From Bacteroidota bacterium (GTDB taxonomy: Bacteria; Bacteroidota; Bacteroidia; Chitinophagales; Saprospiraceae): a stretch of DNA of 64,000 bases. Position numbers and translations under genes: made by a program. The stretch is from positions 16,578-80,577 of the forward strand of contig WGNL01000016.1 of the NCBI GenBank assembly GCA_016124585.1. The letters are read 5' to 3'. The notes beneath the pieces were generated by a model. The model was not told the DNA's origin and ran no database searches. It worked only from the letters and a program-made list of their open reading frames with translations. Positions 26,809 to 34,154 of the stretch are shown here, in pieces (the stretch's first letter is position 1; every line of letters begins with the position of its first letter).

Positions 26809-26967
26809 TTACAGTTCTTAAAAATTGTTTTGGGTGTAGTTCATCTAGTATGCTTTTAGTTATCAATCTTAAAATTGCGACGAAGCCGCTTTTGGGGACA
26901 GGCGAAGCTTACCAGTTTTATACTTCTGTTTTTATATTTTATTTGAGCTTAACTCCCGGCTAGCCGC

Positions 26968-27007
26968 ATTGCATGTTTTACTTAGCCAACTATCCAAAAC
27001 ATGCAAT
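26968..27007. repeat. Perfect 12-bp inverted repeat upstream of the helicase gene
   Basis: ATTGCATGTTTT (26968-26979) pairs exactly with AAAACATGCAAT (26996-27007) across a 16-nt loop. It lies in non-coding DNA, about 170 nt upstream of the helicase start and near the edge of the AT-rich segment. There is no T-run to suggest termination. Confidence 0.7.
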
Positions 27008-27226
27008 AAATCCGCACCAATTTTCATCAGCACGACACCCCAGTTTTTTAAAGCCCTCCCAAGTATGTTGTCATCGAAATTCCCCACCCGTCAGGATGGT
27101 CAGCATTTGCCGAGGCAAGATAAATCGCCCCAATCCATCCACCAAGAAGCAGGGAAAAGAAAAACCGCTGCAAGGCTAAAATTTTTCCTTTCTTGGGCTG
27201 CCGCATTTGAAGCAGTCTCGTATCAG
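27008..27226. other. Non-coding stretch between the inverted repeat and the 21-nt array
   Basis: I see no credible gene, RNA or repeat in these 219 bases. Short open frames on the plus strand (up to 90 codons from 26969) have no family character and overlap the inverted repeat and the array. Base composition rises from AT-rich to about average across it. Confidence 0.5.
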
Positions 27227-27394
27227 GTCGTCGTAAAGTGATTTTAGGTCATCGTAATCCGATTTTAGCTCCTCGTTGAGCAATACTTTGTCATCGTAAA
27301 CTGATTTTAGCTCCCCATAAAGTGATTTTAGGTCTTCTTAATCCGATTTTAGCTTCTCGTAAAGTGATTTCAGCTAATCCTAATCTGGCATCAT
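27227..27394. repeat. Degenerate tandem array of eight 21-nt units
   Basis: Eight units of exactly 21 nt start at 27227, 27248, 27269, 27290, 27311, 27332, 27353 and 27374. The common form is GTCATCGTAA-nnnn-ATTTTAG. Units 1, 2, 4, 5, 6 and 7 are clear, unit 3 is half degenerate and unit 8 weak. Units 1-2 resemble units 5-6, suggesting an older duplication of four units (84 nt). The array begins 25 nt past the stop of the beta-helix gene, so it could be its 3' UTR. On the minus strand one frame reads a heptapeptide (KITLRxx) for four units before a stop. Confidence 0.9.
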
Positions 27395-27418
27395 TGGTCT
27401 GTAAACCCTCATCTGGCC

Positions 27419-29659
27419 TCACTTCCCATCCATATCCACTTTCTTCCATCGAAAATCCACCGTCGCAAACCCGCCCCCGTCGAAATGCTCCAGCTCCAGC
27501 TTGTGGTGGCCGCCCAGTTTCACCCGCACCTCGTCCACGGCAGGCTCGTGGATGTCCCAATGTTCAATGATTTTTTTACCATCTAAAAACAGGCGGACGC
27601 CGTCGTCGCTGGTCAGTTCGAGGAGGTACTCGCCCGGCTCCATGTCGAACTCGGCCTCGGCGAAGGTGGCGAACTTGTCCTCGTTCACGCCCTCGGCAGG
27701 GCTGCCCCACCAGGCGAAGTAGAGGTCGTCGGTGGTCTTGGTGGCCTGTGGCGATTGGGTTTTCAGGTTTTGAAAGGCGTCGGGATGCGTGAGCGGGTCG
27801 GTGGTTTCATCGTAGTTGTACCAATGCAGCTTCCAGTCCAGCTTCTTTTCGAAGCGCTCGAAACGGAAGGGCCAATGCTTCCCTTTTTTGTTGAAATGTC
27901 CGAACTGGTCTTTGAATTCCTGCCCGATGAACTCAAAATCAAAGGCCAGTGACTCCGCCCCCGCCTTTTTCGTGGCGATGAGCATGGCCGGGAAATTCCC
28001 CGTCTTTTGATTGAAGCCCGCCCAGCCTTCGCCGTTCACCATTTGCCAATTGCCCTCCGGCGGGCCAAGCAGCAGGAAAGTATATTTATCGCCTTCGATA
28101 TTGCGCAGCCAGATGCTCGGGTACTCGAAATTGTATGGCCCCCACTCATTCATCAGGATGTACTGTCGGCCCTGGAGGTGACCTTCGGGCAAAGCAGTCT
28201 CCATGCCGTCCGGCAATTTCTCCACGGACTGGTTCTTCACCTCGCCGCTCATGTCAACGGGTGCTTGGAGTTGCTTCACGATAGGGTTCATATTTTTAAA
28301 ACTGGCCGCATCCTGCCAGCCCTTGTCACCCACCACTTGATTTTTTACGAAATAAAAATCCTCGTTCTTCTCTGCCACTAGCAGCTTTTCAAAGCCCGTG
28401 AACTGGTTGTCGTCGTTGATGGCTACCTTGCTGGAGGCGCTGATTTTCAAGGGGTTGCGCACGCCCTCGAAGCGATTTTGCCCGATTTGGTAATCCCGGC
28501 TGGCCACGTCCCGGTGCTGGGCGTAGCCCCAGTCGGTAGGTTGGCTCGGTCTCGCCCAAAGCTGTATGCCCACCGAGTCGTTGAGGAACTGGTTGCCGAT
28601 GATGGCGTTCTCCTGCCCGTGCTCGATGGCGATACCCGTGCGGCAGTTCTCAATGTGATTGCCGAGCATCAGCGACTCAAAACTGTAGCCGCCCCAGATG
28701 CCGTAAGTGCATTCGTCGAGGCGGTTGTCCACGATTTTGTTGCGGCTGAAAGTCACCTCCACGCCGTTGGTCGGGGCGTGGGAGAAGTCGTTTTTGTAGA
28801 GCAGGTTGTCGTTGCAGCCACCCTCGCCCGTATCCATCGTGCGCTGTCCAGCCCAAAGGAAAAAGCCGTCGCCGGAGTGCGTGGCAGAGTTGTAGGCGAA
28901 GGTGTTTTCGTTGCTTTGCTCATACACGAGGATGCCCGCAGAGTCCTGTCCCCTCTGGTAAAATCCGTGGGAATAGCCCCGCACGTTCCAGTCCAACTGG
29001 TTGTGCATCAGGTGGTTGCGGCTGCTGCGGTACATGCCCACGCCGAGACCGGAGTTGAAATGGAATTTATTGTTGTAAAACAGACCGTCGTTGCAGCCCG
29101 TGAGCAGGAGGCCGTTCATGCCTTGCGTGGCGGTGCAGCCACGCACCAGTGCTTTTTGGCAGTTTTTGAGGTAAATGGCCGCCCCGTAGCGCAGCCACTC
29201 GTCTTTTTCGTTTTGGTGAAACGAGAGCCAATCGCTGAAGTCCTCCCGCTCCCGGATGCTGCGGAGGCGGGGCCGCCAATTGTAGCTCAGGTCGCAGTCA
29301 ATCAGTTTCAGGCTGTCCACCCCTTCGGCAAAAATGGCGACTTTGAAGCCTCGCACCACTGCGTTTTTCAGCGTGATGTTTTTTCCTTTGATGACGATGC
29401 CTGTGCCAACGAATTGGTCGGGTGTTTCTTTTCCCTCGCCGCCATCTAGTATTGCCCCAGCGAAGTCCACTGTGATGTTTTCACCTTCGATGACCAAGGC
29501 TGAATGCAAGCTGTCGGCAGCACTCAAGAAGAAAGTATCCAGGTGAATTGTGGCAGTTTGGGTTATTATCATCCCTTGCTTCAATACAAGGTTTTGCTCG
29601 CTAGTGCAGGAAATAATGACGCATGAAACGAGCGCCAAAAAGAGGTTTTGTTTTTTCAT
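27419..29659 (-). CDS. Right-handed beta-helix lipoprotein with PA14-like C-terminal domain
   Basis: 746 residues. The signal peptide ends in the lipobox IISC with Cys18. From about residue 60 to 460 there are regular parallel beta-helix coils, recognisable by repeated N-x-[IL]-x-x-N-x-[FI] turns (GLFYNNKFHFNSG, NTFAYNSATHSGDG, NAIIGNQFLNDSVGIQL). Such helices occur in polysaccharide lyases and carbohydrate-binding surface proteins. The last 110 residues resemble PA14 (YLLELTSDDGVRLFLDGKKIIEHWD), a sugar-binding sandwich. It is probably a surface lipoprotein acting on or binding glycans. No SusC/D pair is present, so the substrate is unknown. Confidence 0.85.
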   Translation of the reverse strand: MKKQNLFLALVSCVIISCTSEQNLVLKQGMIITQTATIHLDTFFLSAADSLHSALVIEGENITVDFAGAILDGGEGKETPDQFVGTGIVIKGKNITLKNAVVRGFKVAIFAEGVDSLKLIDCDLSYNWRPRLRSIREREDFSDWLSFHQNEKDEWLRYGAAIYLKNCQKALVRGCTATQGMNGLLLTGCNDGLFYNNKFHFNSGLGVGMYRSSRNHLMHNQLDWNVRGYSHGFYQRGQDSAGILVYEQSNENTFAYNSATHSGDGFFLWAGQRTMDTGEGGCNDNLLYKNDFSHAPTNGVEVTFSRNKIVDNRLDECTYGIWGGYSFESLMLGNHIENCRTGIAIEHGQENAIIGNQFLNDSVGIQLWARPSQPTDWGYAQHRDVASRDYQIGQNRFEGVRNPLKISASSKVAINDDNQFTGFEKLLVAEKNEDFYFVKNQVVGDKGWQDAASFKNMNPIVKQLQAPVDMSGEVKNQSVEKLPDGMETALPEGHLQGRQYILMNEWGPYNFEYPSIWLRNIEGDKYTFLLLGPPEGNWQMVNGEGWAGFNQKTGNFPAMLIATKKAGAESLAFDFEFIGQEFKDQFGHFNKKGKHWPFRFERFEKKLDWKLHWYNYDETTDPLTHPDAFQNLKTQSPQATKTTDDLYFAWWGSPAEGVNEDKFATFAEAEFDMEPGEYLLELTSDDGVRLFLDGKKIIEHWDIHEPAVDEVRVKLGGHHKLELEHFDGGGFATVDFRWKKVDMDGK

Positions 29660-29793
29660 GCTAAAAAATTAGGTGGCTAAGTTAGGTCATGTTGGGGGTT
29701 TGCTGACAATCATGGGATCTACAATCTGATTAGAAACCGATACTGGTTCGGCTATTTTCCCGTCCTTTGCGCCAGCAAAAAAAGCTGCGAAAC

Positions 29794-30606
29794 ATGCTGA
29801 AACAAATCACCAGTCCACAAAATCCGCTGATAAAAAACATCGCCGTGCTAGGTGCCAAGGCCCGTGACCGACGGGAACAGGGCCTGTTCGTGGCCGAAGG
29901 GCTGCGGGAGGTGGAACTGGCTTTGCGGAGCGGCTACGAAGCCGAAGTCGTGCTTTTTGAGGAAGCCGTAACGCCCTTCAAAACGGTGGAGGATTTGTTG
30001 AAAAATGCGGCTTCGCCACCCCGTGAACTCATCGCTACGAATGCGATGGTTTTTGAGAAAATAGCTTACCGTACGGGCGTGCCGAACGTGGTGGCTGTTT
30101 TGAAAATGAAAAAACCAAGCTTCACCGACCTTCGCCTTTCCGACAACCCGTTGCTGCTCATCATGGAAAGCGTGGAAAAACCGGGCAACCTCGGTGCCAT
30201 GCTCCGTACCGCCGATGCCGCCGGGGTGGATGCTGTCCTCGTTTGCGACCCGCACACCGATATTTTTAATCCGAATGCCATCCGGGCGAGTTTGGGGGCA
30301 ATTTTCACCGTGCCAGTGGCGGCTTGTTCTTCGGAAGAAGCAGTTAGTTTTTTGCGAAGCAAGAACATTAATATCATGGCTACTTGGTTAGAGGCGGCCA
30401 GTTCACTCTACGCCACCAATTTGCGTCAGCCGCTGGCCTTCGTCCTAGGCGCTGAAGCGACTGGCATCTCCAAGTTTTGGGTGGAGCAGGCCGATGAGCG
30501 CATCATCATCCCGATGGTCGGGCAAGTGGATTCAATGAATGTGTCAGCTTCGGCAGCGGTGGTGCTGTTCGAAGCGGTTCGGCAAAGAAGCATAAGGAAT
30601 CAGTAG
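29794..30606 (+). CDS. TrmH/SpoU-family RNA 2'-O-methyltransferase
   Basis: 270 residues from the ATG at 29794 (LKQITSPQNPLIKNI is the usual family start; a TTG 27 nt upstream is less likely). Residues 1-105 are the L30e-like substrate-binding domain with RDRREQGLFVAEGLREV. The C-terminal SPOUT knot has all three motifs: EKPGNLGAMLRTADAAG, AFVLGAEATGIS and IPMVGQVDSMNVSASAAVVLFE. The product methylates ribose 2'-OH in rRNA (RlmB-like) or tRNA; the exact position cannot be told. It is likely monocistronic. Confidence 0.92.
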   Translation: MLKQITSPQNPLIKNIAVLGAKARDRREQGLFVAEGLREVELALRSGYEAEVVLFEEAVTPFKTVEDLLKNAASPPRELIATNAMVFEKIAYRTGVPNVVAVLKMKKPSFTDLRLSDNPLLLIMESVEKPGNLGAMLRTADAAGVDAVLVCDPHTDIFNPNAIRASLGAIFTVPVAACSSEEAVSFLRSKNINIMATWLEAASSLYATNLRQPLAFVLGAEATGISKFWVEQADERIIIPMVGQVDSMNVSASAAVVLFEAVRQRSIRNQ

Positions 30607-30708
30607 TGAAATAGGCTGTTTCATTCCTCAACCATCACATCACATCCCTGAAATAACTTCTACTGCCAATCTCCGATCATCTACGCATTTATACGGCTGG
30701 TATATCGG

Positions 30709-30741
30709 TTTGCAAAAACTCGTTTAACTGTTCTACTTTCG
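30709..30741 (+). promoter_or_regulatory. Promoter with no gene directly behind it
   Basis: TTTG at 30709-30712 and TACTTTCG at 30734-30741 (one mismatch to TAnnTTTG) with a 21-nt spacer. Downstream comes a strong terminator rather than a gene, so it would drive a transcript of about 75 nt. Confidence 0.45.
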
Positions 30742-30746
30742 TAATT

Positions 30747-30823
30747 GTAAATAATTTTTCTGTATTTCTTAGCGAATGAATGTAAATGGAGGACGCTGAA
30801 AGCAGCGCCCTCCATTTTTTTTT
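30747..30823 (+). ncRNA. Candidate small RNA between the rRNA methyltransferase and ribE
   Basis: The stretch is bounded by a promoter (30709-30741) and a textbook intrinsic terminator (30784-30823). It contains a seven-codon frame (MNVNGGR) that runs into the terminator stem. It could be a small RNA, or simply the terminator of the methyltransferase gene 180 nt upstream. It does not match any RNA family I know. Confidence 0.3.
30784..30823 (+). terminator. Strong intrinsic terminator
   Basis: The 15-nt arms 30784-30798 and 30803-30817 pair with one mismatch around the loop AAAG. The right arm ends in a continuous run of nine T (30815-30823). Confidence 0.93.
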
Positions 30824-30845
30824 CTCTAACCCGTCCACCTTTCCA

Positions 30846-30853
30846 TAGTTTTG
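30846..30853 (+). promoter_or_regulatory. -7 box of ribE
   Basis: TAGTTTTG matches TAnnTTTG, after the terminator and 87 nt before the ribE start. A -33 box is not clear. No FMN riboswitch follows it. Confidence 0.45.
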
Positions 30854-30901
30854 CAACTTTCCTAATCAGCCGTTGGAGCTGAACATTCCGCAACTTTCCC
30901 G

Positions 30902-30937
30902 CTGACTGCCCGCTGCCAACTGTCTAACTGCCAACTC
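30902..30937 (+). repeat. 7-nt repeat tract directly before ribE
   Basis: Five units, CTGACTG, CCCGCTG, CCAACTG, TCTAACTG (8 nt) and CCAACTC, end 3 nt before the ribE ATG. Unlike the tracts before the other four genes, no convincing complementary left arm lies upstream. Confidence 0.6.
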
Positions 30938-30940
30938 AAC

Positions 30941-31564
30941 ATGTTCACTGGAATCATCGAAGCCTTCGGGCGAGTCGCCGCCATCGAGCGGGAAGGGAGC
31001 AATGCGCATTTCATGATTGAATCGCCCATTTCCCACGAACTGAAAATTGACCAGAGCGTGTCCCACAACGGGGTCTGCTTGACGGTGGTGGAAATCTCGA
31101 ACGGGAAGCACCGGGTCACGGCGGTGGACGAAACCCTGAAGCGCAGTAATCTCGGCCAACTTGAGGTGGGTAGTTTGGTCAACCTAGAGCGGGCCATGCT
31201 GGCCAACTCCCGGCTGGATGGCCATATCGTGCAGGGGCACGTGGACGTGACGGCGGTTTGCTCTGATGTGAAAGCGCTGGACGGCAGTTGGGTTTTCAGT
31301 TTTGAACACCCGTTTCAGCCGGAATATCTGCTGGTGGACAAGGGTTCTATTTGCGTGAACGGCGTGAGCCTGACGGTGGTGAAGCCAACCAATTCCAATA
31401 AAAAAGGTCTTTTCTCAGTGTCCATCATTCCTTTCACGTTTGGGCACACGAATTTCAAGGACTTGAAAATTGGCGACTCCGTCAACCTGGAATTTGATGT
31501 GATTGGGAAATACGTGGCGCAGCATTTGGCGCTGTATGCGACGGGGTTTCATCAGCCAATGTAG
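30941..31564 (+). CDS. ribE: Riboflavin synthase, alpha subunit
   Basis: 207 residues with two lumazine-binding repeats. Repeat 1 starts MFTGIIEAFGRV and has SVSHNGVCLTVVEI. Repeat 2 starts at about residue 98 (LDGHIVQGHVDVTA) and has SICVNGVSLTVVKP, followed by IIPFTFGHTNFKDLKIGDSVNLEFDVIGKYV. Each repeat binds one 6,7-dimethyl-8-ribityllumazine, and the trimer transfers a four-carbon unit to form riboflavin. The length is typical. The rest of the rib pathway is not adjacent, and no FMN riboswitch is visible. Confidence 0.97.
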   Translation: MFTGIIEAFGRVAAIEREGSNAHFMIESPISHELKIDQSVSHNGVCLTVVEISNGKHRVTAVDETLKRSNLGQLEVGSLVNLERAMLANSRLDGHIVQGHVDVTAVCSDVKALDGSWVFSFEHPFQPEYLLVDKGSICVNGVSLTVVKPTNSNKKGLFSVSIIPFTFGHTNFKDLKIGDSVNLEFDVIGKYVAQHLALYATGFHQPM

Positions 31565-31603
31565 GTTTTGATTTCCTTCACCGAACAGGAGTTCGGAGGT
31601 ACG

Positions 31604-32578
31604 TTATTCCATCAGCCAGCGAACAGGCTTAGGAAACGCATTCTTTTTAATTTGCAAATAAGGTACTGGCCTTGTGCCAAATCCCCGAAAGAAATTCTCC
31701 ACCGGCTCCAGCATAGAGCCTTCAAAATCAATGATTTTTACTTCCGGCCCTGCGGTTTCGATGCTCTTCCAGATGGCGAGCGACATGCCGCCTTGGTTGC
31801 CCAGTTCCGCATCGAAAGCGCTGAACAGATGGATGATTTTATGTTGAAACTGCTGGTAAATAAGGCCGGCATGTAGGCGACCTTCGGCGTCCCGCACTTC
31901 CAGCGCCGTTCCTGTTTTTTGCTGGCGCAATGCAGTCCAGAGCTTTTTCAACAGTGCCTCGTCGAGGGGGTAGGTGTTGCGTTCGCTGGCCAGTGCGACG
32001 ATGGCATCAATGTTTTCAACGGAGGCAACGACTAGCCCTGTTTTCACCGCTTTGTTGATGTAAGTGCGGGTGCGTTCCTCGAAATTTTTAAACAAAAATT
32101 GTTTATCCGCTTGATTGTCGAGCCAATAGGAATAGCGGGTGTGTAGCTCGCAACCAGCCCAGTGGAAGGGTAGCGGGTAGTCGAATTCGGGGGCAAATTT
32201 TACATTGAAGACTTTTAACTCAGATGGAAGGGCTGCGACAATGGCTTTGACGAGGCGTTTTTTCAGCGCAAAAGTCAGCGTGGCGTTCTTTTTTTCCACA
32301 TTTCCGAAGAACAAACCGACGTACTGACTGAACTTCGGATTGAACACATAGGTGATTCCATGCTTTTTAGATAAGGAAAAAGGCAGTGCGGCGAGGATTT
32401 GGTCTTTTTCAGTGACGACGATGGCCTTCCAGCCCGGCCAAACCACATCCAAGTACCAGGTGCAGCCGTAAGGTGCAGCCTGTGGGGAACTGGCGATGAA
32501 ATCATTCCAAATCTTGTCGTCGATTTGGTGTCGTTCCAGTACTTCCGTGATGTAGCCAGATTTAGGCTTTGCGTCCAT
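31604..32578 (-). CDS. GNAT-fold (FemAB-related) acyltransferase
   Basis: 324 residues with no signal peptide. The sequence has the double-GNAT layout of the FemAB-related acetyltransferase family. The first half has AAPYGCTWYLDVVWPGWKAIVV and LAALPFSLSKKHG. The second has FEERTRTYINKAVKTGLVVAS, then TALEVRDAEGRLHAGLIYQQFQHKIIHLFSAFD and GMSLAIWKSIETAG. FemAB proteins use aminoacyl-tRNA or acyl-CoA donors; which one applies here is unknown. Its end is 39 nt from the convergent ribE stop, with no obvious hairpin between. Confidence 0.75.
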   Translation of the reverse strand: MDAKPKSGYITEVLERHQIDDKIWNDFIASSPQAAPYGCTWYLDVVWPGWKAIVVTEKDQILAALPFSLSKKHGITYVFNPKFSQYVGLFFGNVEKKNATLTFALKKRLVKAIVAALPSELKVFNVKFAPEFDYPLPFHWAGCELHTRYSYWLDNQADKQFLFKNFEERTRTYINKAVKTGLVVASVENIDAIVALASERNTYPLDEALLKKLWTALRQQKTGTALEVRDAEGRLHAGLIYQQFQHKIIHLFSAFDAELGNQGGMSLAIWKSIETAGPEVKIIDFEGSMLEPVENFFRGFGTRPVPYLQIKKNAFPKPVRWLME

Positions 32579-32698
32579 TTTAGAAGCTTGAAGTTTCCTG
32601 CAATGTTAACAAGTTAAACCTGTTTCTGTGGCATGGACGCAAAGTTTCCATCAGAATAAACTGACAATCAACGAATTACCAATTTTTACCAAAATAAA

Positions 32699-33256
32699 TC
32701 ACGCTTGTAAACTATCGGGTGGGACGCTGCCATTGGACTGGCCGTGCCGAGGGCATTTTTCTTTGATGATGCCCAGAAGTTCAATGTGTGAGGCCATGAG
32801 CTGCTCCGAAAGACCGTAGAGCTGCTCGAATTGTTCTTTTAAAAAAAGCGCTTCGTCAGGGAGTTCGCTGACGTTTTTTGTTTTTAGGCGGAAAAGGCAG
32901 TTGAGTCCTTTGATGGCCTGCTGAAAATCGTCGGCTTCCTTCAGGAAATGACCGAGCATATCGGGCCCGGGCTGAGCGAAACCGTTGGCATTTTTTACCA
33001 AAGTCTGTTCAATGGCTGCCTCATCACGAAGGTTGCTGTGGGTAAGACTAAAAACGGGAATATTAAATAGGTGTGCAATTTTGACAAGGTTGCAGATCTT
33101 GGGTTCAGCCGTCCCATTTTCATAAGAAGCGATATTGCCACGGTTGAGTCCGACCTTGTCGGCGAGTTCCTCTTGACTCCACCGCATACGCTTTCGAAGC
33201 GCCCTCAGATTTTCTGCGAGGCAAAATCCTGCCTCATTTTTTGCGAAATCCATCAT
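32699..33256 (-). CDS. XRE-family HTH regulator
   Basis: 185 residues from the ATG at 33256; an in-frame TTG at 33262 is also possible. The helix-turn-helix (about 12-66) is classic: LRALRKRMRWSQEELADKVGLNRGNIASYENGTAEPKICNLVKIAHLF. The C-terminal 110 residues are helical (FLKEADDFQQAIKGL, ALFLKEQFEQLYGLSEQL) and probably mediate oligomerisation. It is divergent from the ECF sigma gene, with about 270 nt between, so it might control that promoter or its own. No target can be read from the sequence. Confidence 0.88.
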   Translation of the reverse strand: MMDFAKNEAGFCLAENLRALRKRMRWSQEELADKVGLNRGNIASYENGTAEPKICNLVKIAHLFNIPVFSLTHSNLRDEAAIEQTLVKNANGFAQPGPDMLGHFLKEADDFQQAIKGLNCLFRLKTKNVSELPDEALFLKEQFEQLYGLSEQLMASHIELLGIIKEKCPRHGQSNGSVPPDSLQA

Positions 33257-33449
33257 GCTCAATCCTGCTTTTTTTACAAAATTCTATTAATTCCTGCGTT
33301 TTGTAGATATTATTAACAAAAAATCAGACCAATTCTAATTTTTGTAAGCGGAATGTAAACGTCATTAACATCGAAAAAGTTTAAACCCTCGTTTTTGCTG
33401 TTAAGAATCTATTAAAATTGTCAAGATTTCGTCTAAATAGAAAAAAATG

Positions 33450-33481
33450 TTTGCAAAACAATCAGAGTGGTCGTACTTTTG
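33450..33481 (+). promoter_or_regulatory. Promoter of the ECF sigma gene
   Basis: TTTG at 33450-33453 and TACTTTTG at 33474-33481 with a 20-nt spacer, a near-perfect Bacteroidota promoter. The leader is about 40 nt. Confidence 0.75.
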
Positions 33482-33526
33482 TAAAAAATAATTACAAAAT
33501 CACCTGTTCACCAAAAATTGCCCGTC

Positions 33527-34042
33527 ATGGAATCAAGCATTTATAGCCAATTAGAGAAAATCACGCCTTCGCTTAGGGCGTTCTCCTTGAAGTTGACTGG
33601 TAGTGAGGCCGATGCAAATGACCTTTACCAAGATACTTCCTACCGGATCATTTCCAACGCAGACAAGTACACACCTGATACCAATTTCAAGGCTTGGGCG
33701 GTGACTATCATGCGAAATATTTTCATCAACAACTACCGGAAGAAAGTGCGTCGGGGTGTCATTCTTGACCAAACGCCGAACAACTACTACCTGAATTCCG
33801 GTGGCCCTGGCATCGAAAACGATGGGGAAATGATGATGGCCTACAAAGAACTCCTCAAGATGGTAAGCACCCTACCAGAGGATTTCAAGCGTCCATTTTG
33901 GATGGCCTACAAGGGTTACAAATACGACGAGATTGCCGAGAAACTGGATGCGCCACTTGGTACTATCAAGAGCCGTATCTTTTTCGCCCGTCGCAAGCTG
34001 CAAAAAATGTACGAAGATGCTTCGAGCGTAAAGGCTGCTTAA
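33527..34042 (+). CDS. ECF-type RNA polymerase sigma factor
   Basis: 171 residues from the ATG at 33527. Region 2 includes LRAFSLKLTGSEADANDLYQDT and FKAWAVTIMRNIFINNYRKK (core and -10 binding). Region 4 includes LPEDFKRPFWMAYKGYKYDEIAEKLDAPLGTIKSRIFFARRKL (-35 binding helix-turn-helix). No anti-sigma factor follows; instead there is a hairpin terminator. This short, stand-alone, strongly promoted form fits the Bacteroidota group that works with response pathways rather than membrane anti-sigmas. Its regulon is unknown. Confidence 0.94.
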   Translation: MESSIYSQLEKITPSLRAFSLKLTGSEADANDLYQDTSYRIISNADKYTPDTNFKAWAVTIMRNIFINNYRKKVRRGVILDQTPNNYYLNSGGPGIENDGEMMMAYKELLKMVSTLPEDFKRPFWMAYKGYKYDEIAEKLDAPLGTIKSRIFFARRKLQKMYEDASSVKAA

Positions 34043-34089
34043 CCAGCAGTTGTTAAAGAACAAATAGAAATCATCTGATGTTAAGAGCG

Positions 34090-34122
34090 AGTGCTTGGGA
34101 ACTTTTTCCAAGCACTTTTGCT
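34090..34122 (+). terminator. Sigma gene terminator
   Basis: AGTGCTTGG (34090-34098) pairs exactly with CCAAGCACT (34108-34116), loop 9 nt, followed by a T-rich tail. Confidence 0.85.
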
Positions 34123-34154
34123 TTTTTAGGAATTCATCGAAGAATGCCCGACTT

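Noticed and set aside
26969..27241. 90-codon plus-strand frame in the helicase upstream region
   Set aside because: It starts inside the inverted repeat, ends in the 21-nt array and has no recognisable sequence character.
27227..27394. CRISPR array
   Set aside because: Units are contiguous, 21 nt long and degenerate, with no spacers and no cas genes.
28478..29449. 323-codon plus-strand frame opposite the beta-helix gene
   Set aside because: Shadow of a GC-rich gene, Val/Ala-rich without domain features.
30840..30940. FMN riboswitch before ribE
   Set aside because: None of the conserved RFN element blocks are present.
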